Positions 54,585-62,744 of a DNA stretch of 64,000 bases are shown piece after piece; positions within the stretch are counted from its first letter, which is position 1; each line of letters starts with the position of its first letter. The notes under the pieces are model-generated. The model searched no databases and was not told the DNA's origin. It saw only the letters and a list, made by a program, of their open reading frames with translations. The DNA is from Methanooceanicella nereidis (lineage in GTDB: Archaea > Halobacteriota > Methanocellia > Methanocellales > Methanocellaceae). The DNA is taken from the NCBI RefSeq assembly GCF_021023085.1, contig NZ_PGCK01000008.1:62001-126000 (forward strand). Direction: 5' to 3'. A program made the position numbers and the translations under genes.

Positions 54585-55510
54585 CTATCACTCTTCTTTC
54601 TAAGTTTGGGGTCTATGATACGTTCCATGTCCCTTCCGATGAAGGCGAGGCACAGCAGTAAAAATATCAGCGCCACCAGGGGAGGTATAAGCCACCACTG
54701 CCAGTATGGCGTGAAATATATCGACCTGAAATGGGTCGCATAATACAGCAGCATCCCCCAGCTCTTGGAGGTAGGGTCGCCCAGCCCCAGGAAAGCCAGG
54801 CCGGATTCCGCAACTATCGCGTATGAGGACAGGTTCACTATGCTGACGAATATCAAAGGCAGCACTTCGGGCACTATATGCTTCCGTATGACGTATATCG
54901 GTCCTCCTCCATGCAGCCTTGCTGATATGACGTACTTTTGCTTTTTCATAGAAAGGGTCTGCGACCTTGCTATCCTTGCGGGCTTCGCCCATGAAAAAAG
55001 GACCAGTATCATTATCACGTTCACTATGCTGGGTCCCATGAAGGCGGCTATTACTATCAATAGTGGAAAGTTGGGCAGCGCCAGGGTGATGTCGATAGCC
55101 CTTAATAATAGCTTATCCCATATCCCCCCAATATATCCGGCAAGAATTCCGAGCACTCCGCCGCCCAGTCCGGATACCATAGCTACTGCGAGCCCTATTA
55201 CAAGGCTCATCCTCGCGCCGTAACATATCTGAGACCATATATCCATTCCAAGCTCGTCTGTCCCGAGGATATGTTCCGGTCCCGGGGCCTCCAGGGATTT
55301 TCCCGATATTGCGGAGGGTTCGTAAAAAGTGATAAACGGGGCAAAGACGGCCATCAAGAATATCAGGAGTAAACCGACCACACCGATCTTTCCCGGTATG
55401 GTGAATTTATTTATTATATCCTGTATTGACGATATCTTTTTAATGGACCTGGAGCCGGCGTTTTTTAGGACGACTGCTTGCTTATTCGCTACAGGGTGCA
55501 TCCCGGGCAT
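54581..55510 (-). CDS. DppC/NikC-type ABC permease
   Basis: Second membrane subunit of the peptide/nickel importer. A cytoplasmic N-terminal segment is followed by about six helices. LEAPGPEHILGTDELGMDIWSQICYGARMSL is the classic DppC/NikC motif, and HIVPEVLPLIFVSIVNLSSYAIVAESGLAFLGLGDPTSKSWGMLLYYA the coupling region. Length 309 is typical. It starts 3 bases after the DppB-type gene. Confidence 0.92.
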   Translation of the reverse strand: MPGMHPVANKQAVVLKNAGSRSIKKISSIQDIINKFTIPGKIGVVGLLLIFLMAVFAPFITFYEPSAISGKSLEAPGPEHILGTDELGMDIWSQICYGARMSLVIGLAVAMVSGLGGGVLGILAGYIGGIWDKLLLRAIDITLALPNFPLLIVIAAFMGPSIVNVIMILVLFSWAKPARIARSQTLSMKKQKYVISARLHGGGPIYVIRKHIVPEVLPLIFVSIVNLSSYAIVAESGLAFLGLGDPTSKSWGMLLYYATHFRSIYFTPYWQWWLIPPLVALIFLLLCLAFIGRDMERIIDPKLRKKSDR

Positions 55511-55513
55511 TTT

Positions 55514-56509
55514 TTACACCTCTGCCGATTCTGTTCTCGGGTCGAGGCGCTTATACAGCGCATCCACAAGATAATTAGCGGTCAGTATGCTTATCGCCAT
55601 GACCAGCATGATCCCCTGTATGAGCGGGTAGTCCCTAGCTATCACGGCATTTCTTAACAGTGTGCCGATGCCGGGATAGTTGAACACGTTCTCGACAAGC
55701 ACTGCGCCTCCGACAAGCATGCCGAGCTGGAAGCCGACTCTTGTCACTACGGGCAGCAAAGCGTTCCGGAGCGCGTGCCTGTTCCAGACAAGCCGTTCGC
55801 CGATGCCCTTTGCTCGTGCAGTCCTTATATAGTCCCTTGTCATGACCGTGACGAGAGTATTTCTCGTGAGAAGGTATACGCCCGTAAGCTGCGTAAATGC
55901 GAGGGTTATCATCGGTAAAAACGCATGGTAAGCTATGTCCCATATCTGGTCCGGCAGGCCCGCATATCGTGCGAACGGGGTGATCGCGCCCGCCAGCGGG
56001 AAGATTTTCAGATAAACGGCAAATGTGAGCAGCAGAACAATGCCTAACAGGAATGACGGGATCTCGGCGAAACTTATCAGGCCGACGATCATGAGCTTGT
56101 CAGCGGCACCTTCTCTTCTTTTAGCGGAAAATATGCCTAAGGATATCCCTGCCAGAGTACTTATTATCGTGGCCCCGAGCACTATCAGCACTGTCCAGGG
56201 CAAATGGGTCCATATAGCCTGCAGCACAGAGACCTTATAATAAATGCTCATCCCGAAGTCGCCGGTGAACAGTGACATGACATAACTGATGAACTGCTCA
56301 TAGACCGGCCTGTCAAGGCCGTAATAGCTAATATAGTACAGCCGCTGCTCTTCCGTGAGTATCGAGACCACTTCACCCTCCGCATCCCCCGAAAGGAGTA
56401 AGAACGGGTCTCCGGGCATCATCCGGGGGAGGAAAAAGTTAAGGATGAGTATAATGGAAAGGGTGATAGCGTATTGTACTATCATGCCCTTCCTGTCGCT
56501 TTTTTTCAT
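55514..56509 (-). CDS. DppB/NikB-type ABC permease
   Basis: First membrane subunit of the peptide/nickel importer. FFLPRMMPGDPFLLL near the N-terminus, YGLDRPVYEQFISYVMSLFTGDFGMSIYY and YIRTARAKGIGERLVWNRHALRNALLPVVTRVG are the DppB signatures; FNYPGIGTLLRNAVIARDYPLIQGIML is the end. Its start overlaps the methyltransferase gene stop by 4 bases, so transporter and methyltransferase are translationally linked. Confidence 0.92.
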   Translation of the reverse strand: MKKSDRKGMIVQYAITLSIILILNFFLPRMMPGDPFLLLSGDAEGEVVSILTEEQRLYYISYYGLDRPVYEQFISYVMSLFTGDFGMSIYYKVSVLQAIWTHLPWTVLIVLGATIISTLAGISLGIFSAKRREGAADKLMIVGLISFAEIPSFLLGIVLLLTFAVYLKIFPLAGAITPFARYAGLPDQIWDIAYHAFLPMITLAFTQLTGVYLLTRNTLVTVMTRDYIRTARAKGIGERLVWNRHALRNALLPVVTRVGFQLGMLVGGAVLVENVFNYPGIGTLLRNAVIARDYPLIQGIMLVMAISILTANYLVDALYKRLDPRTESAEV

Positions 56510-57351
56510 TTGTTGTTTTTCTCCCAGACCATCATTCCCGTGACAGCGATCGTCTCGGATCGATATTTTCCATCATTGGACCGTTCCTGGAAGTATTCTC
56601 TCATGCGGCCTTTCATTTCCTCGTCTATGTCCTTCGTGCTGCTGAAGAACCCTGAGACGGTCTCGACCATGTCCTCTACGGTCTCATCGCTATTCCATAT
56701 GTCCCTCTTAATCTTTATCTCGGGCCTGTATCCCATTGTGTAAAGGTACATGAACGGCAGGTAGAACCCATGAGTAATTTCCCTGAACTCCTCGTTGAAG
56801 AGCATTTTGTATAGTTCATTGTACGAGCTGTCCCATTTCCTGTTCACCCAGCCGCTGTAGTAGCATACTCCTTTCGAGGCATCGAGCATCATGTCGAACG
56901 TCTCCGGGCCGTTAATCCCGGGTGTCATTGACGCGATGACGAGGTCGAACTTACCCTTGAAGCCCATGGAATCGAGGTCGATGTCCTTCCATGCGCTGTG
57001 GATCGTCTTGATGTTAGATATGCCATCTTCTGCCGCGCTTTTTTCGAGCCTTTTTAGCATCTCTGCGGATATGTCCACTGCCGTGACCTTCGCTCCCATC
57101 TTTGCGAGAGGGAGGGCGAAGGTGCCCGGGCCCGAACCTATATCGAGTACCTCCGCATCTTCTATCTTCAAGCCGGTGCTCTGGATAAAATCCAGTACGG
57201 TCCTTAGTTTACCTTCTTTTCTGTCGCTGGAGACGTAGTCGCCATATTTTTCCGCTCTTTTATCCCAGAAGGATGCCTGTCTCGGTCCCCGGCCGATAGC
57301 TGGCGTCGCCTGATGCCAGTACTCAAACCAATTTTTTGTGTTCTCATCCAT
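56506..57351 (-). CDS. SAM-dependent methyltransferase embedded in the importer operon
   Basis: Class I methyltransferase of 281 residues lying between the binding-protein and permease genes. An N-terminal region (WFEYWHQATPAIGRGPRQASFWDKRAEKYGDY) precedes the Rossmann core with VLDIGSGPGTFALPLAKMGAKVTAVDIS. A conserved FDLVIASMTPGINGPETFDMMLDASKGVCYYSGW segment and a long helical C-terminal part are shared with the methyltransferase at 61403 (PGIN, CYY/CYV, NGKY), so the two are paralogues. ATG 57351 is preferred because GGTGTGA precedes it; 57366 is also in frame. Substrate unknown; a nickel ligand or transported chelate is inferred from position. Confidence 0.85.
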   Translation of the reverse strand: MDENTKNWFEYWHQATPAIGRGPRQASFWDKRAEKYGDYVSSDRKEGKLRTVLDFIQSTGLKIEDAEVLDIGSGPGTFALPLAKMGAKVTAVDISAEMLKRLEKSAAEDGISNIKTIHSAWKDIDLDSMGFKGKFDLVIASMTPGINGPETFDMMLDASKGVCYYSGWVNRKWDSSYNELYKMLFNEEFREITHGFYLPFMYLYTMGYRPEIKIKRDIWNSDETVEDMVETVSGFFSSTKDIDEEMKGRMREYFQERSNDGKYRSETIAVTGMMVWEKNNK

Positions 57352-57356
57352 TATCG

Positions 57357-59045
57357 TCACACCCATGCGATCTCTGTACGGTCGAGATACGAGAGTTTGC
57401 TGTGTGTCACCTCATGGTGGTCGAACATGTTCATCCAGCCGTCATACACCGTCGGGCGGTATGCTTCATAGCTGGCTGTATAATACAGCGGCACGCTGGG
57501 TACATCTTCCGCCAGGACTTCCTGCAATTTGTAGATTATCTGTTTACGCTTCTCGGTATCAGTCTCTTTAAGCTGCTCGAGCGCCAGTTTGTCGACCTCG
57601 TCGTTCTGGTATCCGATAAGAGGCCTTCCATGGCTCGCTCCCTGCATACCGAAATTAGTGCCGCAGAACTTAGTCCTCAGATAGTCTGCGTCTCCGCCCC
57701 ATCCTCCGTAGCCGTTTATGGCTATCTCGAAGTCGCCCTGCTTCAGTTTCGTGTCACGTGATTTGCTTTCCACTGCCTGGATCGTGACATCTATTCCTGC
57801 CTCCTTAAGGCGCTCTTTAACGAGTTCTCCTATTCTTGCCTCGCCACTCGCTAATATCAGGGTGAAGGATAGTTTCTTGCCATTCTTGTCCATTATGCCG
57901 TCGCCATCGCTATCCTTCCAGCCAGCGTCAGCCAGTACCTGTTTTGCCTTATTGGCGTCATGCTCGTACTGCGGTATGTTTTCGTTGTACCAGATATGGT
58001 CCTGCGGGAGTATTCCCATGCTTCCGGGCTTTCCTGCTCCCCTGCCGACCTTCTCGACAAGTTCATCTCTGTCGATCGCGTATGCGAACGCCTGCCTTAC
58101 AGCCTTATCCTTAAGGATGGAGTTCTTGTTCTCGTTAAAGGACAGTTCGTATCCCCATATAGCCGGCTGCTGGAATACGTATACGCCCGGGTCACTCTTG
58201 AACATGTCAATAGTATCGGGGGATAGTCCCGTGAAGTCTATTTCGTTCTGCTGGAACGAGACCAGCGAATCACTAACGGGTACGAACTCGATGTTCTTCA
58301 CTCTGGGCGTTGGCCCCCAGAAGTTCTCGTTCGCCACAAACTTGTATGTGCCGTGCTCCTTGCTGTACTCGGCAAGCTTGTACGGGCCGGTACCGATAAC
58401 AGCCTCGGGTGCGCTGTAAGTGTTCGGGTCAGAGACATCACTCCAGATATGCTCCGGGATTATCTTGAATGAATAAAGCTGGTATATGAACGGTGCGATG
58501 GGCTGGGAAAGGGTCATCTTGATCGTATGGTCATCGATGACGGTGACGCTCTCTATGGCAGACAGGTCAGCTCCGGACACCGGGGGGTGCGCCGTGACAT
58601 ATTCTATACTAAATTTGACGTCATCTGCAGTGAAGTCCTCTCTGTCCTGCCATTTTACGTTCTTTCTCAGGTAGAACGTGTACTCTTTACCATCTGCGCC
58701 AATATCCCATTTCTCGGCAAGCCATGGCACAATGCCCTTATCGTCCTTCTCTACAAGGGCATCAAAGATAAGGTTCATCTTGAAACTTCCCGGACCCCTG
58801 GGATAGTGCTGGAACGGTGTAGGATATCCATAATCCCCGCCCGCCAGATGAATGGTATCCACTATCCCTGGCGAAACGAACTGGCTTCCTGTGCCCGGGT
58901 TCTGCGTCGGGGTGCCTGAAGGATCTGGCTGTGACCGGGTCACGCATCCGGAAAATATCATCGTTAAACATAGACAGGCCGCTATAAGGCCCATAAAAAA
59001 ATTATTCCTACGAATTTTTACAAAACCTTTCAAATTTGGTCTCAT
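57357..59045 (-). CDS. Nickel/peptide ABC transporter substrate-binding lipoprotein
   Basis: Cluster C binding protein of the DppA/OppA/NikA type, 562 residues. A signal peptide ends in lipobox IFSGC, followed by a Pro/Thr linker. Family motifs are WLAEKWDIGADGKEYTFYLRKNVKWQDREDFTADDVKFSIEYV, GTGPYKLAEYSKEHGTYKFVANENFWG and KAVRQAFAYAIDRDELVEKV. I cannot tell from sequence whether it binds peptide, nickel or a chelate; neighbours (CooC-like, His-rich FmdE, NikR-like sites) favour nickel. It is the first gene of the operon. Confidence 0.9.
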   Translation of the reverse strand: MRPNLKGFVKIRRNNFFMGLIAACLCLTMIFSGCVTRSQPDPSGTPTQNPGTGSQFVSPGIVDTIHLAGGDYGYPTPFQHYPRGPGSFKMNLIFDALVEKDDKGIVPWLAEKWDIGADGKEYTFYLRKNVKWQDREDFTADDVKFSIEYVTAHPPVSGADLSAIESVTVIDDHTIKMTLSQPIAPFIYQLYSFKIIPEHIWSDVSDPNTYSAPEAVIGTGPYKLAEYSKEHGTYKFVANENFWGPTPRVKNIEFVPVSDSLVSFQQNEIDFTGLSPDTIDMFKSDPGVYVFQQPAIWGYELSFNENKNSILKDKAVRQAFAYAIDRDELVEKVGRGAGKPGSMGILPQDHIWYNENIPQYEHDANKAKQVLADAGWKDSDGDGIMDKNGKKLSFTLILASGEARIGELVKERLKEAGIDVTIQAVESKSRDTKLKQGDFEIAINGYGGWGGDADYLRTKFCGTNFGMQGASHGRPLIGYQNDEVDKLALEQLKETDTEKRKQIIYKLQEVLAEDVPSVPLYYTASYEAYRPTVYDGWMNMFDHHEVTHSKLSYLDRTEIAWV

Positions 59046-59399
59046 CGAACTACCTCTGTCTAAAGGGCTGACAATCGCTAGTTGTCGGTAATTTATGATA
59101 ATTAGTAATAATATTTAAAAATATCGTAACACTAAAAGAGTAAAAATATTAATTATTTAAGTGAGTAAATAATCTTTATAAAATTTATTTTTAGAAAATC
59201 TCTCATAATTATCGCTTTACATTAAGATTATTTAATAAATTTTCATGTTATAGGTGATGTCTTAATGACATTAAATATACATAAAATTCTTAAATTAATG
59301 AAAAGTATTTTGTATAATAATAGTTATTACATTTTTTAAAGTTTGTAATACAAATTTAGAAACATTACAAATTTTCTAAAATGACAACGGGCGTTAAAC
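59046..59399. promoter_or_regulatory. AT-rich divergent promoter region of the nickel-type operon and cooC
   Basis: No gene. GTAACAC at 59126-59132 has a poorer partner GTAATAA 14 bp upstream (59105-59111), a weak NikR-like pair beside the binding-protein gene. At 59342-59371 an 8-bp perfect inverted repeat (TTTGTAAT and ATTACAAA, spacer exactly 14) lies 28 bases before the cooC-like start. The common 14-bp spacing suggests a dimeric nickel regulator acting on both sides. Confidence 0.45.
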
Positions 59400-60155
59400 A
59401 TGAAGATAGCAGTTTGCGGAAAAGGCGGTTGCGGGAAGAGCACCGTGTCGGCATTGTTGGCTAAATGTATGGCGAAAAAGGGGAATAAAGTCCTTGTAGT
59501 GGATATCGACGAGTCCAACTATGGGCTTCACAGTCATCTAGGGCTTGATATGCCTGAAACCCTCATTGACCATTTCGGCGGTAAAAAGGAGTACGGCAAA
59601 AAGATGCAGGCGGCCAGGGAGGAGCAGAGGAATAGCATCTTTGACCGGAAATGGAAGATAGGGGACATACCTTCTGATCTCATAGCGTCAAAGGGCGGTA
59701 TTAAACTCATTTCAGTGGGCAAGATCCAGGATTTCGGCGAGGGCTGTGCATGCCCGCTGGGATCTTTATCCAGGCAGTTTTTCGAGAATCTCGAGCTAAA
59801 TGACAATGAGGTCGTAATAGCCGATACCGAGGCCGGTATCGAACACCTGGGCAGGTCTATTGAGCGCGGATTTGATTTCATCCTTATTATCGTCGATCCT
59901 TCCTACGAGTCCCTGAGGCTTTCGAAGAAGATAGAGGATATCACGAAGGATAATGTGGGCAAGGCCTATATTGTTCTTAACAGGGTCGAAGACGGTGTAA
60001 AGGACATTATGATGGGATCACTGGACAAAGATAAGGTAGCAGCGATCATACCGGTAAACAAGGATCTTTTCAAGGCGTCTCTTGCCGGGAAAGAGTTCGA
60101 TTCCGATATTAGGGAGATAGATGGCCTGGCCGAATTCTTGATAAATAACAATTAA
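59400..60155 (+). CDS. cooC: CooC-like nickel-insertion ATPase
   Basis: MinD/NifH-type ATPase of the CooC family, which delivers Ni to CO dehydrogenase and related enzymes. The deviant P loop is GKGGCGKST (residues 7-15), switch regions include VVDIDESNYGLH and IADTEAGIEHLGRS, and the CooC metal motif CxC is GEGCACPLG (Cys116 and Cys118), which binds one metal at the dimer interface. Length 251 is typical. No CODH gene is in the window, so the client could be CODH/ACS elsewhere or another Ni enzyme. It diverges from the nickel-type importer operon. Confidence 0.88.
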   Translation: MKIAVCGKGGCGKSTVSALLAKCMAKKGNKVLVVDIDESNYGLHSHLGLDMPETLIDHFGGKKEYGKKMQAAREEQRNSIFDRKWKIGDIPSDLIASKGGIKLISVGKIQDFGEGCACPLGSLSRQFFENLELNDNEVVIADTEAGIEHLGRSIERGFDFILIIVDPSYESLRLSKKIEDITKDNVGKAYIVLNRVEDGVKDIMMGSLDKDKVAAIIPVNKDLFKASLAGKEFDSDIREIDGLAEFLINNN

Positions 60156-60340
60156 AATATTAAGGCAAAAAGAATGCTTATTTTTGCCATTTACTTTTTA
60201 TTATCATCTAAGATAACTTAATCATTACATTAATGAATCGATGAATAACCTTTAAAAATTTTACATTTTTTATTTATTTATCAGTAATATATATTAATTA
60301 GTAACACTTTTTTTGTTATTGATAAGAATGTGAAAAGGGG

Positions 60341-60450
60341 ATATTGTCGCAGGTTTCCCCGGTTACCTGTTAAAATGTGGCAAAGGATGGTTTCCGGTTT
60401 AATGCATTCTTAGAAAACCGAAGACCCCTCTTCAGGGGTCTTTATCTTTT
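60341..60450 (+). ncRNA. Possible small RNA or structured 3' end with terminator
   Basis: The 60156-60634 gap has no gene. Within it, CAGGT/ACCTG (60350-60369) and CGGTTT/AAACCG (about 60395-60420) hairpins are followed by an excellent terminator: AGACCCCT (60422-60429), CTTC loop, AGGGGTCT (60434-60441), then TTATCTTTT. A TATA-like TATATATTAA at about 60287 lies upstream. It is either a free-standing RNA of about 120 nt or the 3' end of the cooC transcript. Half-sites GTAACAC (60301) and GTGTTAC (60552) flank it. Confidence 0.4.
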
Positions 60451-60634
60451 ATGGTCTTGATCATGGATCGATGCCTTTTTATCATATCGTTCGCCAGGGG
60501 CAGTTTTATCGTAAAAGATATGAACGGGATAAAAGGCCTTTAGATGACTTCGTGTTACCGGATCAATAATTTATATTACTAATTATATATTATTTTTCAA
60601 AAAACAGGATCATGACGATAATAAAAAAGAAGGT

Positions 60635-61363
60635 TTACCATCCTCTGGTGTATTCCTCAAAGCATGGTATGCAGACAAATCCGCCGTCCTGTACCCTTGC
60701 GCGGGACTCCGAGACCATCTCGCCGCACTTTGAACATTTGACGGACCTGAATATCATGGCCTTTTTTGGCACTTCAGCTTCGACATGCCTGATGTCGAAC
60801 AATCTTTCCGCAGGAAGCCCCATTATCCTGCTGCAAACGCCCTCCTTACGGCGATCGAACTGGTACTTTTCGCTCTCGTCGGCCTCTCCGGACATGACCT
60901 TGCTCCTGAGCCTGCCCATTTCCGGGTCGATCTCGTCGATGCTGAACGTATCCTTCAAGGCTATCCTGACGGCCTTATCGTTCTTCCTGTCTATGAAAGT
61001 ATATACGTTCTTGCCGTGATCCTTGAATATCAGGTTTCCTTTTCCGACAGTGCATCCAGTGACCACCTGGATTGCGTCAACTCCGCACGCGTCATTCTCG
61101 ACGATGGCCACAAGGTCCTCATCGATATCTCGTTCCGCGGAAAGCTCTTTAATTGCGGTCTCAGCTGCCCTATAGCCTATGGTGAGGCCGGGGCAAGTGT
61201 GTCCATGGAACTCTACGACTTCATGAAAAGACTTTATTTTCGGCCCATGGTGATGATGTTCATGTTCATGTTCATGTTCATGTTCATGCTCATGGCTATG
61301 TTCATGGCTGTGATCGTGATCGTGATGATGGTGCTCGTGTTCATGTGAATGTTCTTTATGCAT
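60635..61363 (-). CDS. FmdE-family protein with His-rich N-terminus and zinc ribbon
   Basis: FmdE-type protein of 242 residues. The first ~40 residues are an alternating His/Glu/Asp tract that would bind Ni, Zn or Co strongly, as in nickel-storage proteins such as HypB. The FmdE core follows: FHEVVEFHGHTCPGLTIGYRAAETAI (HxHxC) and DAIQVVTGCTVGKGNLIF. The C-terminus is a zinc ribbon (CSKCGEMV...CIPC). ATG 61363 is chosen because GGTGA ends 6 bases before it. It follows the methyltransferase gene at 61403 in one operon. A nickel-handling or metallochaperone role is inferred. Confidence 0.88.
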   Translation of the reverse strand: MHKEHSHEHEHHHHDHDHSHEHSHEHEHEHEHEHEHHHHGPKIKSFHEVVEFHGHTCPGLTIGYRAAETAIKELSAERDIDEDLVAIVENDACGVDAIQVVTGCTVGKGNLIFKDHGKNVYTFIDRKNDKAVRIALKDTFSIDEIDPEMGRLRSKVMSGEADESEKYQFDRRKEGVCSRIMGLPAERLFDIRHVEAEVPKKAMIFRSVKCSKCGEMVSESRARVQDGGFVCIPCFEEYTRGW

Positions 61364-61402
61364 ATTTTCACCAGCTTTTTTCATCCATTATTTATTAAAT
61401 AT

Positions 61403-62263
61403 CTATGAGGCATTATAGCCGATATTCTTTTCCCGGCTGACATCCCAGTGAAGGACGCATACAGTCCTTACCTTGCCGAGCTCATATTTTCCGTTAACCG
61501 AGCGGGAATGGATGAAGTCCCGCACTTTATTCACTTTTTCAGCGTCCATGAGTGTGAACGCACCGAAATACCTGACGAACTCCTCCGTCACTTCCTCTGC
61601 CGGGGCTCGAGAGCCCGACCTGTACCTGAATACCTTCAGCTTCGGATCCCTTCCGGAGTCGCACAGGACATTATAAGGATAAAGGATACGGAAAGCGTCG
61701 ATGGTATAGCTTTTTTCCATGACCTCATTCCATAATCCGACCAGAAGCTCGAACTGAGTAAAGTCACCCGCGACATAGCAGCAACTTCTTCTTGAGAACT
61801 TTTCCATCCTGAAAAGAGAATACGTATCGTTAATACCCGGGCAAAATGCTGAAAAAACAAGATCATACTTCTTTTCCAGATCAAAAGTTTCCCATCTTGA
61901 CTGGACCGGGCTAATATTCGTGAGACCGTTAACGTAAGCGGCCGATAACAGCTTTGAGATCATCATGCCGGACGGATCGAGTCCCGTAACATGGCTCGCA
62001 TCCCGCGCAAAAGGAATTGCGTAAGTCCCGGTGCCGCATCCAATGTCCAGGACGGTATCACGAGGCTTGAACATCCCTTCTTCGTAAAGATAACGAATGA
62101 CATCGTCGTTCATCGGGTCGCCGCACATGACCGGCTCGCAACACATTTCTGCGATATAGTCCCAGTATGCGTTCCATCCTGCTCCGATATCCCTATAATG
62201 TACGGCCGGAGATATCGTTAATGCGTTATCCCAGGCTTTTTTCCAGTCGGTCAGTTCAAGCAT
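61403..62263 (-). CDS. Cys-rich SAM-dependent methyltransferase, paralogue of the operon-embedded one
   Basis: Class I methyltransferase of about 286 residues. SAM loop VLDIGCGTGTYAIPFA; shared with the 56506 gene are the DLVFSAFCPGIN block, the CCYVAGDF block, the size and the C-terminal SVNGKYELGKVRTV ending. It differs by extra Cys, notably EMCCEPVMCG near residue 45, which could bind metal. ATG 62263 (with GGATGA upstream) or 62272 is the start. A NikR-like inverted repeat lies 37-64 bases upstream of 62272. It forms an operon with the His-rich FmdE. Confidence 0.84.
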   Translation of the reverse strand: MLELTDWKKAWDNALTISPAVHYRDIGAGWNAYWDYIAEMCCEPVMCGDPMNDDVIRYLYEEGMFKPRDTVLDIGCGTGTYAIPFARDASHVTGLDPSGMMISKLLSAAYVNGLTNISPVQSRWETFDLEKKYDLVFSAFCPGINDTYSLFRMEKFSRRSCCYVAGDFTQFELLVGLWNEVMEKSYTIDAFRILYPYNVLCDSGRDPKLKVFRYRSGSRAPAEEVTEEFVRYFGAFTLMDAEKVNKVRDFIHSRSVNGKYELGKVRTVCVLHWDVSREKNIGYNAS

Positions 62264-62308
62264 GCAGCTCATCCTGAATTTTTAAATTGAAGTAAAATTG
62301 AATATGTC

Positions 62309-62336
62309 GTGTTACTATTTAAAATTTGTTTAACAC
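62309..62336. promoter_or_regulatory. NikR-like operator GTGTTAC-N14-TTAACAC
   Basis: Half-site GTGTTAC (62309-62315) and TTAACAC (62330-62336) are separated by exactly 14 bases and differ from perfect symmetry at one position. GTGTTAC-N13/14-GTAACAC is a published NikR operator form in some bacteria. It sits in the promoter region of the methyltransferase/His-rich FmdE operon. Confidence 0.55.
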
Positions 62337-62377
62337 TTATTATTCAAAATAATTTTAAATATTATATAATATTAAAT

Positions 62378-62432
62378 GCCGGGCATAATAATATACAAGA
62401 GGTGAACACTGATATTGATGATAATGCCCGGC
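62378..62432 (+). promoter_or_regulatory. Inverted repeat with embedded ribosome site
   Basis: GCCGGGCAT (62378-62386) and ATGCCCGGC (62424-62432) are perfect 9-bp inverted repeats. Between them lie AGAGGTGA and a tiny frame from ATG 62418 encoding MIMPGF that ends at 62438. An AT-rich TATA candidate lies at about 62360-62370. It could be a leader for the small frame at 62493. Confidence 0.3.
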
Positions 62433-62492
62433 TTTTAAAGGCGGTTACTTTACCACGTTTTTAGTGCATGCGTTTTGATAGGAGGGTTAAAT

Positions 62493-62591
62493 TTGTCTTT
62501 TACGCATGTTTTTTACGTTTTAGTGGTTTGCTTTGTACTATTGGATCTCTCTGAGGATTCTTATGCATCATATTCTGATGCAATACAATAA
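62493..62591 (+). CDS. Possible 32-aa membrane microprotein
   Basis: A TTG codon 6 bases after GGAGGG (62481-62486) opens a 33-codon frame encoding a hydrophobic segment (FYVLVVCFVLL) and an acidic, Ser-rich tail. No family can be assigned to something so short; the ribosome site and spacing are the only support. It lies alone in the gap between the methyltransferase and leuB. Confidence 0.25.
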   Translation: MSFTHVFYVLVVCFVLLDLSEDSYASYSDAIQ

Positions 62592-62603
62592 TTATCATAT
62601 ATA

Positions 62604-62631
62604 GTATTAATATTTTTCTTAAATGTAACAC
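62604..62631. promoter_or_regulatory. Second NikR-like inverted pair
   Basis: GTATTAA (62604-62610) and GTAACAC (62625-62631) are again 14 bases apart; the left half matches the consensus at 5 of 7 positions. It lies more than 300 bp from the methyltransferase start, so its target is unclear. Confidence 0.3.
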
Positions 62632-62744
62632 TAAATTTTAAAAATTTAATTATTCGTATAAAATTTGTTATGTACAATACAACAAGTATACTTTTAATGA
62701 TAAAAATTTGTGATCAGAATAAATAAAAAAAGAATGGCCGGGGC

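Noticed and set aside
57357-59045. Naming the binding protein NikA
   Set aside because: Cluster C binding proteins for peptides and nickel cannot be told apart by reading; nickel is favoured only by context.
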